Of a stretch of DNA of 64,000 bases, positions 31,345 to 38,802 are shown one piece after another. The notes under the pieces were generated by a model, which did no database searches, was not told where the DNA came from, and saw only the letters and a program-made list of their open reading frames with translations. The stretch is from Acidimicrobiales bacterium. GTDB lineage: Bacteria > Actinomycetota > Acidimicrobiia > Acidimicrobiales > JAHWLA01. The translations under genes were made by a program, and so were the position numbers. How positions within the stretch are numbered: position 1 is the first letter of the stretch; each line of letters starts with the position of its first letter. Where the stretch lies: NCBI GenBank assembly GCA_035536915.1, contig DATLNE010000044.1:248001-312000 (forward strand), given 5' to 3'.

Positions 31345-33129
31345 ATGGCCGAGCCCACCTTCCAGTCGCTCTACCGTCGCTACCGGCCCCAGCGCTTCGA
31401 CGAGGTGCGGGGGCAGGACCACGTCACCCTGGCCCTGCGCAACGCCGTTCGCGACGCCAAGGTCAGCCACGCCTACCTCTTCAGCGGGCCGCGGGGCACG
31501 GGCAAGACGTCGACGGCCCGCATTCTGGCTAAGGCGCTCAACTGCACCGCTTCGGTGGAGGGCGAGCCGTGCGGCGTGTGCGACTCGTGCGTGGCCGTGC
31601 AGCAGGGGCATTCGCTCGACGTCCACGAGCTCGACGCCGCCTCCAACAACGGCGTCGACGCCATGAAGGACCTGGTGTCGCGAGCAGCGCTGGGCACGCC
31701 GGGACGGTGGAAGGTCTACATCGTCGACGAGGTCCACATGCTCACGACGGCGGCGTCGAACGCGCTGCTGAAGACGCTGGAGGAACCGCCCGCCCACGTG
31801 GTGTTCGTGCTCGCCACCACCGACCCGCAGAAGGTGCTGCCGACCATCAGGTCGCGCACCCAGCACTACGAGTTCCGGCTGCTGGCGGGCGACGTGCTGG
31901 CCTCGCTGCTGCGCGACGTGAACGCCGACGCGGGCCTGGGTGTAGCAACCGAGGCCATCGACCTGGTGGTGCGGCGGGGGCGGGGGTCGGCCCGTGACGC
32001 CCTGTCGGTGCTCGACCAGGTGGCCGCCGCGGGCTCGGTGGAAGAGGAGGTGTCGACCAGCGACGCCTTGGCCGAGGCGCTGTGCGACCGCGACGCCGGG
32101 CGGGCGCTGGTGGCGGTGGCCGAAGGGTGCGCGGCGGGGCGCGACCCGCGGCGGCTGGCCGAAGACCTCATCGAGCACCTGCGCAACGCCTTCCTGGTGA
32201 CGATGGCGCCCGGGTTGGTCGACCTACCCGACGAGGCCAAGGCCCGGGTGGAGGACCAGGCCCGCCGGCTGGGGCCGGCCGGGTTGGTGCGGGCCATGGA
32301 GGAAGTGGGCCAGGCCATCGCCGAGATGAAGGAGGCGCTCGACGCCCGCATCTCGTTGGAGGTGGCACTGGTGCGTGTGGCCCGGCCCGACGCCGACGTG
32401 TCGCCTGCCGCCCTGCTCGACCGGATCGAACGGCTGGAGCGGGGCTTGTCAGGCCATGTGACGGAGCCGTCACGGGCGGCGGCCCGGGAGGCTGTGCCCG
32501 CGGCGCCGCCGGCGCCTGCGGCAACGCCGGCCGCTCCTGCTGCGACGCCGGCCGCTCCTGCTGCGACGCCGGCGAGTCCTGCGGCGGCCGGCCCCGCCGC
32601 TGCGGCCCGGGCCACGCTCGGCGCTCTGCGGCAACGTCCGGCCGCAGCTCCGGCACCGTCGGCGCCCGCCCCGCCCCCGCCGACTCCCCGTGCTGCGGCG
32701 CCCGCCCCGGCCACGGCACCGGCGTCGAGCGACGGCCCCATGCCCAGCCGCGACGACCTCACCAAGGCGTGGGGCGACACCGTCCTCGCCTCGCTGCCGC
32801 AGCGGGCCAAGGCCCGCTTCTCGGGCGGCCGGTTCGTGTCGGTAGAGGGCGGCGCGGCCGTGTTCGCCCTGCCCAACAAGATGCACCGCGACCGGTGCGA
32901 GGAGGTCCGCCCCGAGGTGGAGGCGGTCCTCGGCGCCCACTTCGGCATGCCTGTCCGCCTCAAGCTGGTGGTCGAGGAAGCGGCAGGCGCGGCGCCCGTC
33001 CCCGAGGCGCCTGAACCGGTCGAGGAGGTGGTCGACATCGACGACCTGCGTGACGCACCGGCGGCGGTAACCTCGCCTGAGGAGCGGCTGAAGCAGGCGT
33101 TCCCCGGGGCCCTGGAGGTCGATCCGTGA
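31345..33129 (+). CDS. dnaX: DNA polymerase III subunit gamma/tau
   Basis: 594 residues. The AAA+ clamp-loader ATPase has Walker A GPRGTGKT (48-55), zinc-binding Cys67, Cys76, Cys79 and Cys82, Walker B VYIVDEVHML, and sensor I region TTDPQKVLPTIRSRTQ with the arginine-finger SRT. Domains II-III follow to about residue 365. An Ala/Pro-rich linker (~390-470) joins the tau-like C-terminal domain (DDLTKAWGDTVLASLPQRAK). The protein loads the beta clamp and links polymerases at the fork. The stop codon overlaps the GTG of ybaB (GTGA), so this is an operon dnaX-ybaB-recR. I see no obvious slippery sequence for a gamma product. Confidence 0.95.
   Translation: MAEPTFQSLYRRYRPQRFDEVRGQDHVTLALRNAVRDAKVSHAYLFSGPRGTGKTSTARILAKALNCTASVEGEPCGVCDSCVAVQQGHSLDVHELDAASNNGVDAMKDLVSRAALGTPGRWKVYIVDEVHMLTTAASNALLKTLEEPPAHVVFVLATTDPQKVLPTIRSRTQHYEFRLLAGDVLASLLRDVNADAGLGVATEAIDLVVRRGRGSARDALSVLDQVAAAGSVEEEVSTSDALAEALCDRDAGRALVAVAEGCAAGRDPRRLAEDLIEHLRNAFLVTMAPGLVDLPDEAKARVEDQARRLGPAGLVRAMEEVGQAIAEMKEALDARISLEVALVRVARPDADVSPAALLDRIERLERGLSGHVTEPSRAAAREAVPAAPPAPAATPAAPAATPAAPAATPASPAAAGPAAAARATLGALRQRPAAAPAPSAPAPPPPTPRAAAPAPATAPASSDGPMPSRDDLTKAWGDTVLASLPQRAKARFSGGRFVSVEGGAAVFALPNKMHRDRCEEVRPEVEAVLGAHFGMPVRLKLVVEEAAGAAPVPEAPEPVEEVVDIDDLRDAPAAVTSPEERLKQAFPGALEVDP
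32515..32590. repeat. Near-identical tandem repeats in the dnaX linker
   Basis: Imperfect direct repeats of about 24 bp (GCTGCGACGCCGGCCGCTCC type) encode PAAPAAT units of the linker. Copies are almost identical at the DNA level, so this tract can vary in length without shifting the frame. Confidence 0.6.
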
Positions 33130-33470
33130 GCAACGAGCAGTTCGACATGGGAGCCCTCCTGCAGCAGGCCCAGGCCATGCAGCAGCAGCTCATGGAAGCC
33201 CAGGCGCAGGCGGCCGAGCAGGTCGTGGAGGGGCAGTCCGGCGGCGGGGTCGTCAAGGTGCGCATGACCGGCGGCATGGAGTTCGAAGCCGTCACAATCG
33301 ACCCGTCGGCCGTCGATCCCGACGACGTCGGCATGCTCGAAGACCTGGTGCTGGCGGCGGTGAACGACGCCGTGGCCAAGGCCCAGGAGGCGACGCAAGC
33401 GGCCACCTCCCAGGCGCTCGGGGGCCTCGACCTCGGCGGGCTCGGCCTGCCCGGCACCACGCCCTACTAG
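33126..33470 (+). CDS. ybaB: YbaB/EbfC-family nucleoid-associated protein
   Basis: 114 residues from GTG 33126. The family pattern is clear: a Met/Gln-rich N-terminal helix ([20 protein letters not shown]), then [31 protein letters not shown]-like strands and [19 protein letters not shown]. YbaB dimers bind DNA nonspecifically and are found between dnaX and recR in most bacteria. Overlap with dnaX (GTGA) and a gap of 7 bp to recR show one operon. Confidence 0.95.
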   Translation: MSNEQFDMGALLQQAQAMQQQLMEAQAQAAEQVVEGQSGGGVVKVRMTGGMEFEAVTIDPSAVDPDDVGMLEDLVLAAVNDAVAKAQEATQAATSQALGGLDLGGLGLPGTTPY

Positions 33471-33477
33471 GCACGAG

Positions 33478-34077
33478 GTGTACGCAGGCCCGGTTCAGGA
33501 CCTCATCGACGAGCTGGGGCGGCTGCCCGGCGTCGGCCCCAAGTCGGCCCAGCGCATTGCCTTCCACCTGCTGAAGCTGCCCAAGGAAGATGCCCTGCGG
33601 CTGGCCCGGGTGATCGGCGAGGTGAAGGAGCGCATCTCGTTCTGCCGGCGGTGCTGGAACGTGGCCGAGGGCGAGCTGTGCGGCATCTGCGCCGACATCC
33701 GGCGGGAGAGCGGCGTGCTGTGCGTGGTGGAAGAGCCCCGCGACATCGTGTCGATCGAGAAGACCCAGGAGTTCCGGGGGCGCTACCACGTGCTGCAGGG
33801 GGCGATCTCGCCGATCGAGGGGATCGGCCCCGACCAGTTGCGGGTGAAGGAACTGTTGGCCCGGTTGGAGCCGGAGGGCATCACCGAGGTGATCCTGTGC
33901 ACCAACCCCAACATCGAAGGCGAGGCCACCGCCATGTACCTGGCCCGCCTGCTGTCGCCGCTCGGGCTCAAGACCACCCGCATCGCCAGCGGCCTCCCCG
34001 TGGGCGGCGACCTCGAGTACGCCGACGAGCTCACCCTCGGCCGGGCCCTCCAAGGCCGCCGCGAAGTCGAGGGATAG
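33478..34077 (+). CDS. recR: Recombination mediator protein RecR
   Basis: 199 residues, full length. Helix-hairpin-helix [17 protein letters not shown], zinc finger Cys56, Cys59, Cys68 and Cys71, then a Toprim domain ([40 protein letters not shown]) and the C-terminal [20 protein letters not shown]. With RecO/RecF it loads RecA on gapped DNA. GTG 33478 follows a GGCACGAGG-like weak site. Third gene of the dnaX operon. Confidence 0.97.
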   Translation: MYAGPVQDLIDELGRLPGVGPKSAQRIAFHLLKLPKEDALRLARVIGEVKERISFCRRCWNVAEGELCGICADIRRESGVLCVVEEPRDIVSIEKTQEFRGRYHVLQGAISPIEGIGPDQLRVKELLARLEPEGITEVILCTNPNIEGEATAMYLARLLSPLGLKTTRIASGLPVGGDLEYADELTLGRALQGRREVEG

Positions 34078-34111
34078 TTAGAGTACGCCGTTAGAGTGCA
34101 CAAAACCGCAG

Positions 34112-34131
34112 GTCAGAGGCTATGCCCTGAC
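34112..34131. terminator. Possible hairpin terminator after recR
   Basis: GTCAG-A-GGC (34112-34120) pairs with GCC-CTGAC (34124-34131) around TAT, with one bulged A. It lies 35 bp after recR in an AT-richer stretch. Confidence 0.4.
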
Positions 34132-34152
34132 TCTCGAACCGTTACAGCACCG

Positions 34153-34167
34153 GGTTACAGTGGGTTA
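34153..34167. promoter_or_regulatory. Distant half-site similar to the AlbA_2 operator
   Basis: GGTTACAGTGGGTTA matches 13 of 15 positions of the half-site TGTTACAGTAGGTTA from the operator at 35575-35605. It overlaps the stop codon of the AlbA_2 gene. A further GTTACAG lies at 34141-34147. This may be a second binding site or a remnant from the origin of the cassette. Confidence 0.4.
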
Positions 34168-35574
34168 CTCACTGTGGAGCCGCCACACTGCTCGGGGGTC
34201 CTTCGGGCTCTGTCCGACCCAGTCGATCAACCCGGCGTCGCGAAGCTGGTAGAGCCGTCGCAGCGTGGCCGGTCGTCCCATGCCGATCGTGTCGGCGATG
34301 TCACCCGTGCTGATGGCGCCGGCATTGCGGATGAGTTCCATGATGTCGCGCGACCGGCTCGGCAGGCGGGCCCCCAACTCGGGGCTCAACGGGGTGGCTG
34401 CCAGCACGAGCCGCACGCTGCCAGGCGTCTGTGTGTAGACGGGGTCGCCGAGGCCGGCCGTGCGCATCTCGTCGAACATGCGCCGGATGCCTTCACCCAA
34501 CTCCTGTCCGAAGTCGAGGTCGGCGCACACCCGGGCGATGCGCGGGTTTCGGGAGAAGCGGCGCACGCGCCGGGGGTCCTCCACCACGCCGGGGAACCGT
34601 CCCGGGCTTTCGATCTCGATGCGGTTGTCGTAGACCTCCACCCGGATGTGGTCGCCGCCGAGGCTGTAGGAGCGGTGGATGACGGCGTTGACCACGCCCT
34701 CCAGCCAGGCGTCGCGCGGGATCAGGCCTTCGCGCACGAACCGGCCGTCGGGGCCCAGCACCCGGCGGGACGGCGCCAGCCGAGCGACCTCCTGTTCGAC
34801 GTCGCGCATCACCTCGGGGATGGGGCCTTCGCAGCGCACGTCGACCTGCAGGTTCTGGCGACGCCCGGTCGTGCGCTCGACGCCTTCGTAGCGGAGCACG
34901 CGCACGTAGGCCTCGGGGAAGTGGTCCTGGGGGTGGCGTCCGAACAGGAGATAGCCGGCAGCGGAGAGCCGCTCGTCGGCCGTGAGCAACATGCGAGCTT
35001 GCAGCGTCCGCTCCACGTCGGTGCCACCGACTCGCCTGAGGTACTCGGCCACGACATCGGGGTTCAGGTCGCCCAGCGTGGCGTCCGCCACCGGTGTCCC
35101 GTCGAAGTGCGCCTGCCCCTTGTCGAAGGTGAGCTCCTGGCGCTCTCGGAAACGCAGGCGCTTGTTCTCGTCACCGACCCGCAGATAGCAGTCGTCGGCT
35201 TTGGTGCAGTGCACGACGTCGCTCGGCGGCACGTCGATCACCAGTAGGTGGTCGGGCTCGCCCCGATGGTTGGTGCACGTGACCAAGCGGTGGCGGGAAC
35301 GAACCGGGGGCTCGCAGTGGTCGATGGCGGCCTGGACAAGGTCGTTGCGGTGAGCCGGGAAGTCGTCGGTCCCTTCGATCCTGCCGTCGTCGATGCCGAG
35401 GACGACCGTGCCGCCTTCGGCGTTGGCGAAGGCGACCAGGTTCTGGGCGAGCTTGAGCGGCGCGATGCGGGCGCTCTTCCGGTCGAACCACTGGTCTTCC
35501 GCTATGGCGACCAGCGCCAGGCCCACTTCGTCGGGCGGCAGTTCGACGGCGTGCAGGGCTGTCGACTTGAACAC
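34165..35574 (-). CDS. Schlafen AlbA_2 / RecG-like regulator with C-terminal winged helix
   Basis: 469 residues from GTG 35574. Residues ~10-150 are an AlbA_2 (Slfn) domain: AIAEDQWFDRKSARIAPLKL and LVAFANAEGGTVVLGIDDG. Residues ~270-370 match the HATPase-like C-terminal domain of this family: LEGVVNAVIHRSYSLGGDHI and IEIESPGRFPGVV. Residues ~415-465 form a winged helix (DIMELIRNAGAISTGDIADT). Such proteins are annotated as transcriptional regulators or RecG-related ATP-dependent proteins; some sit in defence loci. A 31-bp palindrome covers the promoter and ends at the start codon, indicating autoregulation. AT-rich flanks suggest a separately acquired gene. Confidence 0.8.
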   Translation of the reverse strand: MFKSTALHAVELPPDEVGLALVAIAEDQWFDRKSARIAPLKLAQNLVAFANAEGGTVVLGIDDGRIEGTDDFPAHRNDLVQAAIDHCEPPVRSRHRLVTCTNHRGEPDHLLVIDVPPSDVVHCTKADDCYLRVGDENKRLRFRERQELTFDKGQAHFDGTPVADATLGDLNPDVVAEYLRRVGGTDVERTLQARMLLTADERLSAAGYLLFGRHPQDHFPEAYVRVLRYEGVERTTGRRQNLQVDVRCEGPIPEVMRDVEQEVARLAPSRRVLGPDGRFVREGLIPRDAWLEGVVNAVIHRSYSLGGDHIRVEVYDNRIEIESPGRFPGVVEDPRRVRRFSRNPRIARVCADLDFGQELGEGIRRMFDEMRTAGLGDPVYTQTPGSVRLVLAATPLSPELGARLPSRSRDIMELIRNAGAISTGDIADTIGMGRPATLRRLYQLRDAGLIDWVGQSPKDPRAVWRLHSE

Positions 35575-35605
35575 TAACCTACTGTAACATTGTTATAGTA
35601 GGTTA
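35575..35605 (-). promoter_or_regulatory. 31-bp palindromic operator and leaderless promoter of the AlbA_2 gene
   Basis: A palindrome centred on T35590 with 15-bp arms and a single mismatched pair (35584/35596). On the minus strand it contains TACAGT (35586-35581) as -10, 6 nt before GTG 35574. A protein bound here would block the promoter. The centre is AT-rich in an otherwise GC-rich region. Confidence 0.75.
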
Positions 35606-35633
35606 GAGAAGGGACGATCCCGGCTTCCTGACT

Positions 35634-35672
35634 CGAGTACCCGCTGCCCGGAAACCAGGCAGCGGGTACTCG
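35634..35672 (-). terminator. Strong terminator hairpin after the thiolase gene
   Basis: Perfect 15-bp stem (35634-35648 with 35658-35672) with 9-nt loop, 16 bp past the thiolase stop on the minus strand. No T tract. Confidence 0.8.
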
Positions 35673-35688
35673 GGAGCGCGGGTCAGGC

Positions 35689-36873
35689 CTAGATGGTGCG
35701 GAGGATGAGGGCGTCGCCTTGGCCGCCGCCGCCGCACAGGGCGGCTGCGCCGGTGCCGCCACCACGGCGGCGCAGTTCGTGCAGCAGCGTCAGCGCCAGC
35801 CGGGTGCCCGACATGCCGATCGGGTGGCCCAGCGAGATGGCCCCGCCGTTGACGTTGCAGATGTCCTCGGACACGCCGAGGTCGGCCATCGAAGCGATGC
35901 CGACGGCGGCGAACGCCTCGTTGAACTCGAACAGGTCGACGTCGCCCACCGACATGCCCGCCCGGTCGAGCGCCTGCTTGGTCGACCGCGACGGCTGCGT
36001 GAGCAGCGACGGGTCGGGGCCGGCCACCTGGCCGTAGGACACGACCTCGCCCAGCGGCTGCACGCCCAGCGACTCCGCCTTGGCCTTCGACATCACCACA
36101 ACGGCGGCCCCGCCGTCGGAGATCTGCGAGGCGTTGCCCGCGGTGATCGACCCGTCGGCTGCGAACGCGGGCTTCAGCGCACCCAGCGAATCGGTGGTCG
36201 TGCCCGGCCGCACGCCCTCGTCGGTGTCGACCAGCACGGGGTCGCCCTTCCGCTGCGGCACTTCGACCGGCACGATCTCGTCGGCGAAGCGGCCTTCCTT
36301 GATGGCCGCCGAGGCCCGCTCGTGGGAGGTGGCGGCGAAGGCGTCCTGCAGGTCACGGGAGATGGTGCCCGCCGCCTTGGTGTACTTCTCGGTGCCCGCA
36401 CCCATGGCGCACACGTCGAAGGCGCAGAACAAGCCGTCGTGCATCATGGCGTCGACGACCTTCTGGTCGCCGATGCGGTAGCCCGCCCGGGCGCCCGGCA
36501 GCAGGTACGGCGCGTTGGTCATCGACTCCATGCCGCCTGCCACCACGATGTCGGCTTGGCCGCTGTTGATGAGCAGGTCGGCCAGGAAGATCGTGTTGAG
36601 GCCCGACAGGCACACCTTGTTGACGGTGGTGGCCGGGACCGTCATGGGGATGCCCGCCTTGACCGCCGCCTGGCGCGCCGTGATCTGGCCCTGCCCGGCC
36701 TGGAGCACCTGGCCCATGAACACGTAGTCGACCGCCTCCGGCGACACGCCCGCCCGCTCCAGCGCCGCCTTGATGGCGAAGCCGCCGAGGTCGACCCCGG
36801 AGAACGACGCCAGTGCACCGCTCATCTTGCCGATCGGGGTGCGAGCCCCTGCGACGATCACCGATCCGGCCAT
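35689..36873 (-). CDS. Acetyl-CoA acetyltransferase (thiolase II)
   Basis: 394 residues from ATG 36873, with GGGAGGGAA upstream. Thiolase signatures: active-site Cys in NKVCLSGLNTIF (~residue 88), GGMESMTNAPYLLPGAR, the His in GGAISLGHPIGMSGTRLAL and the second Cys in AALCGGGGQGDALIL. It joins two acetyl-CoA to acetoacetyl-CoA or cleaves 3-ketoacyl-CoA. It is divergent from crotonyl-CoA carboxylase/reductase. With the hydroxyacyl-CoA dehydrogenase at 53539-54393 it can feed acetoacetyl-CoA into the ethylmalonyl-CoA pathway. Confidence 0.93.
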   Translation of the reverse strand: MAGSVIVAGARTPIGKMSGALASFSGVDLGGFAIKAALERAGVSPEAVDYVFMGQVLQAGQGQITARQAAVKAGIPMTVPATTVNKVCLSGLNTIFLADLLINSGQADIVVAGGMESMTNAPYLLPGARAGYRIGDQKVVDAMMHDGLFCAFDVCAMGAGTEKYTKAAGTISRDLQDAFAATSHERASAAIKEGRFADEIVPVEVPQRKGDPVLVDTDEGVRPGTTTDSLGALKPAFAADGSITAGNASQISDGGAAVVVMSKAKAESLGVQPLGEVVSYGQVAGPDPSLLTQPSRSTKQALDRAGMSVGDVDLFEFNEAFAAVGIASMADLGVSEDICNVNGGAISLGHPIGMSGTRLALTLLHELRRRGGGTGAAALCGGGGQGDALILRTI

Positions 36874-36954
36874 GTGTTCCCTCCCGATGGACTGAGTGGC
36901 ACAAGTCTACGGATGCCGCCGGAGTAACGACCACCCCGGGTGGAGCACCCTGCC

Positions 36955-36970
36955 TACCCGCGGGTAGCTT
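36955..36970 (+). promoter_or_regulatory. Palindrome and leaderless -10 upstream of ccr
   Basis: TACCCGCGGGTA (36955-36966) is a perfect 12-bp palindrome. It overlaps TAGCTT (36965-36970), the -10 element 6 nt before ATG 36977. The overlap suggests a repressor site controlling ccr; the regulator is unknown. Confidence 0.55.
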
Positions 36971-36976
36971 CCGGGC

Positions 36977-38320
36977 ATGTCGATCCAGGCCATCCGTGAC
37001 GCCATTCTCGGGGGAGCGTCAGGCGACGAGATCGCCGCCATCCCCCTGCCCGACGCCTACCGCGCCGCCTTCGTCCGCAAGGACGACGTCGGCATGTTCG
37101 AGGGGCTTGCCTCCAACGACAAGGACCCCCGCAAGTCGATCCGCGTCGACGACGTGGCCCTGCCCGAGATGGCGCCCGACGAGGTCTACGTGGCCGTCAT
37201 GGCCAGCGCCATCAACTTCAACACGGTGTGGACGTCGATCTTCGAGCCCCTGCCGACCTTCGGGTTCCTCGAGCGCCTGGGCAAGGAGAGCAGTTGGGGC
37301 GCCCGCCACAACCTTCCGTACCACGTGTTGGGTTCCGACGGCTCGGGCGTCGTCCTGCGGGTGGGCTCGGCCGTGCGCAACTGGAAGCCGGGCGACCGGG
37401 TCACCATCCACTGCAACCACGTCGACGACCAGGACCCGACCGCCCACGACGACTCGATGATCGCCGCCAACCAGCGCATCTGGGGCTTCGAGACGAACTT
37501 CGGCGGCCTGGCCGACATCAGCTTGGTCAAGGCCAACCAGCTCATGCCCAAGCCCGCCCACCTCACGTGGGAAGAGGCGGCGGTCAACGCACTGACCAAC
37601 TCGACCAGCTACCGCATGATCGTCAGCCAGAACGGCGCCCCCATGAAGCAGGGCGACGTCGTCCTCATCTGGGGCGCGTCGGGCGGCCTCGGCGGCTACG
37701 CCGTGCAGTACGTGCTCAACGGCGGCGGCATCCCCGTCGGCATCGTCTCGTCGCCCGAGAAGGTCAAGCTGCTCAACGAGTTGGGCTGCGAGCACGTGAT
37801 CGACCGCAAGGAGAAGGGCTACCGGTTCTGGAAGGACGACACCACCCAGGACGAGAAGGAGTGGCGCCGCCTCGGCAAGGACATCCGCGCCCTCGTCGGT
37901 GAGGACCCCCACATCGTCTTCGAGCACCCGGGCCGCCAGACCATGGGCGCCTCGGTGTTCGTGTGCGCCCGGGGCGGCACCGTCGTCACCTGCGCGGCGA
38001 CCTCCGGCTACATGATCGAGTACGACAACCGCCACCTCTGGATGAAGCTGAAGACGATCAAGTCGTCGCACTTCGCCAACTACAAGGAGGCGTGGGAGGC
38101 CAACCGGCTCATCGCCAAGGGCATGATCCAGCCGATCCTGTCGGCCGTGTACCCCTTGGAGCAGACGGGCGAGGCGGCCTTCCAGATCCACCACAACCTG
38201 CACGAGGGCAAGATCGGCGTGCTGTGCCTGGCCCCCGAAGAGGGCCTCGGCATCGACGACCCGGAGTTCCGGGCCAAGGTGGGGGAAGACAAGATCACTG
38301 CGTTCCGGAGGCATGCATGA
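36977..38320 (+). CDS. ccrA: Crotonyl-CoA carboxylase/reductase
   Basis: 447 residues. MDR-type reductase fold with NADPH loop IWGASGGLGGYAVQYV. The CO2-pocket residues described for this enzyme are in place: Asn82 (INFNTVW), Phe171-Glu172 (IWGFETNFGG) and His365 (KSSHFANYKEA). It should therefore be a true reductive carboxylase rather than a plain reductase. It converts crotonyl-CoA + CO2 + NADPH to (2S)-ethylmalonyl-CoA, the key step of the ethylmalonyl-CoA pathway; it can also supply polyketide extender units. The stop overlaps the ATG of the epimerase gene (ATGA). Leaderless start at 36977. Confidence 0.96.
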   Translation: MSIQAIRDAILGGASGDEIAAIPLPDAYRAAFVRKDDVGMFEGLASNDKDPRKSIRVDDVALPEMAPDEVYVAVMASAINFNTVWTSIFEPLPTFGFLERLGKESSWGARHNLPYHVLGSDGSGVVLRVGSAVRNWKPGDRVTIHCNHVDDQDPTAHDDSMIAANQRIWGFETNFGGLADISLVKANQLMPKPAHLTWEEAAVNALTNSTSYRMIVSQNGAPMKQGDVVLIWGASGGLGGYAVQYVLNGGGIPVGIVSSPEKVKLLNELGCEHVIDRKEKGYRFWKDDTTQDEKEWRRLGKDIRALVGEDPHIVFEHPGRQTMGASVFVCARGGTVVTCAATSGYMIEYDNRHLWMKLKTIKSSHFANYKEAWEANRLIAKGMIQPILSAVYPLEQTGEAAFQIHHNLHEGKIGVLCLAPEEGLGIDDPEFRAKVGEDKITAFRRHA

Positions 38321-38745
38321 GCGGTAACCACTCGCACACGTCGGGGTCGTTGACCGACATCGACCACGTCGGCATCGCCGTGCGCGACCTCGACGCCGCC
38401 GTCGAGTGGTACGAGAAGATGTTCGGCGCCACCGTCGCCCACCGCGAGCGCATTGAGAGCGACGGCGTCGACGAGGCCCTCATCAAGGTGGCCGACTCCT
38501 ACATCCAGCTGCTGCAGCCCTATACCGACACCTCGCCGCTGGCCAAGTACATGGAGCGCAACGGCGAGGGCATCCACCACGTGGGCTACCGGGTCAACGA
38601 CTGCGACGAGGTGCTGGAGTCGGTCAAGGCCCAGGGGGCACGGGTGGTCGACGAGCACCCGCGCACCGGGTCGCGGGGCACGACCGTGGCCTTCCTCCAC
38701 CCCAAGACAAGCTTCGGGACGCTGATCGAGCTGGTCGAGGAGTAA
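38317..38745 (+). CDS. mce: Methylmalonyl/ethylmalonyl-CoA epimerase
   Basis: 142 residues; VOC fold with two modules. Metal ligands are in the expected places: His in IDHVGIAVRDL, Gln in IQLLQPY, His in IHHVGYRVND and Glu in TLIELVEE. It interconverts the (2R) and (2S) forms of ethylmalonyl- and methylmalonyl-CoA. Its 4-bp overlap with ccrA shows coupled expression: the product of Ccr is epimerised here before rearrangement by the mutase at 51585-53528. Confidence 0.94.
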   Translation: MSGNHSHTSGSLTDIDHVGIAVRDLDAAVEWYEKMFGATVAHRERIESDGVDEALIKVADSYIQLLQPYTDTSPLAKYMERNGEGIHHVGYRVNDCDEVLESVKAQGARVVDEHPRTGSRGTTVAFLHPKTSFGTLIELVEE

Positions 38746-38789
38746 CCCTCAACTTCGGCGGTCCCGCATAGCTGTCGCACCCCCGTCTG

Positions 38790-38795
38790 TAGGGT
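38790..38795 (+). promoter_or_regulatory. Leaderless-type -10 (TAGGGT) of the helicase gene
   Basis: TAGGGT lies 7 nt before ATG 38803. Confidence 0.45.
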
Positions 38796-38802
38796 CGGGG
38801 GC

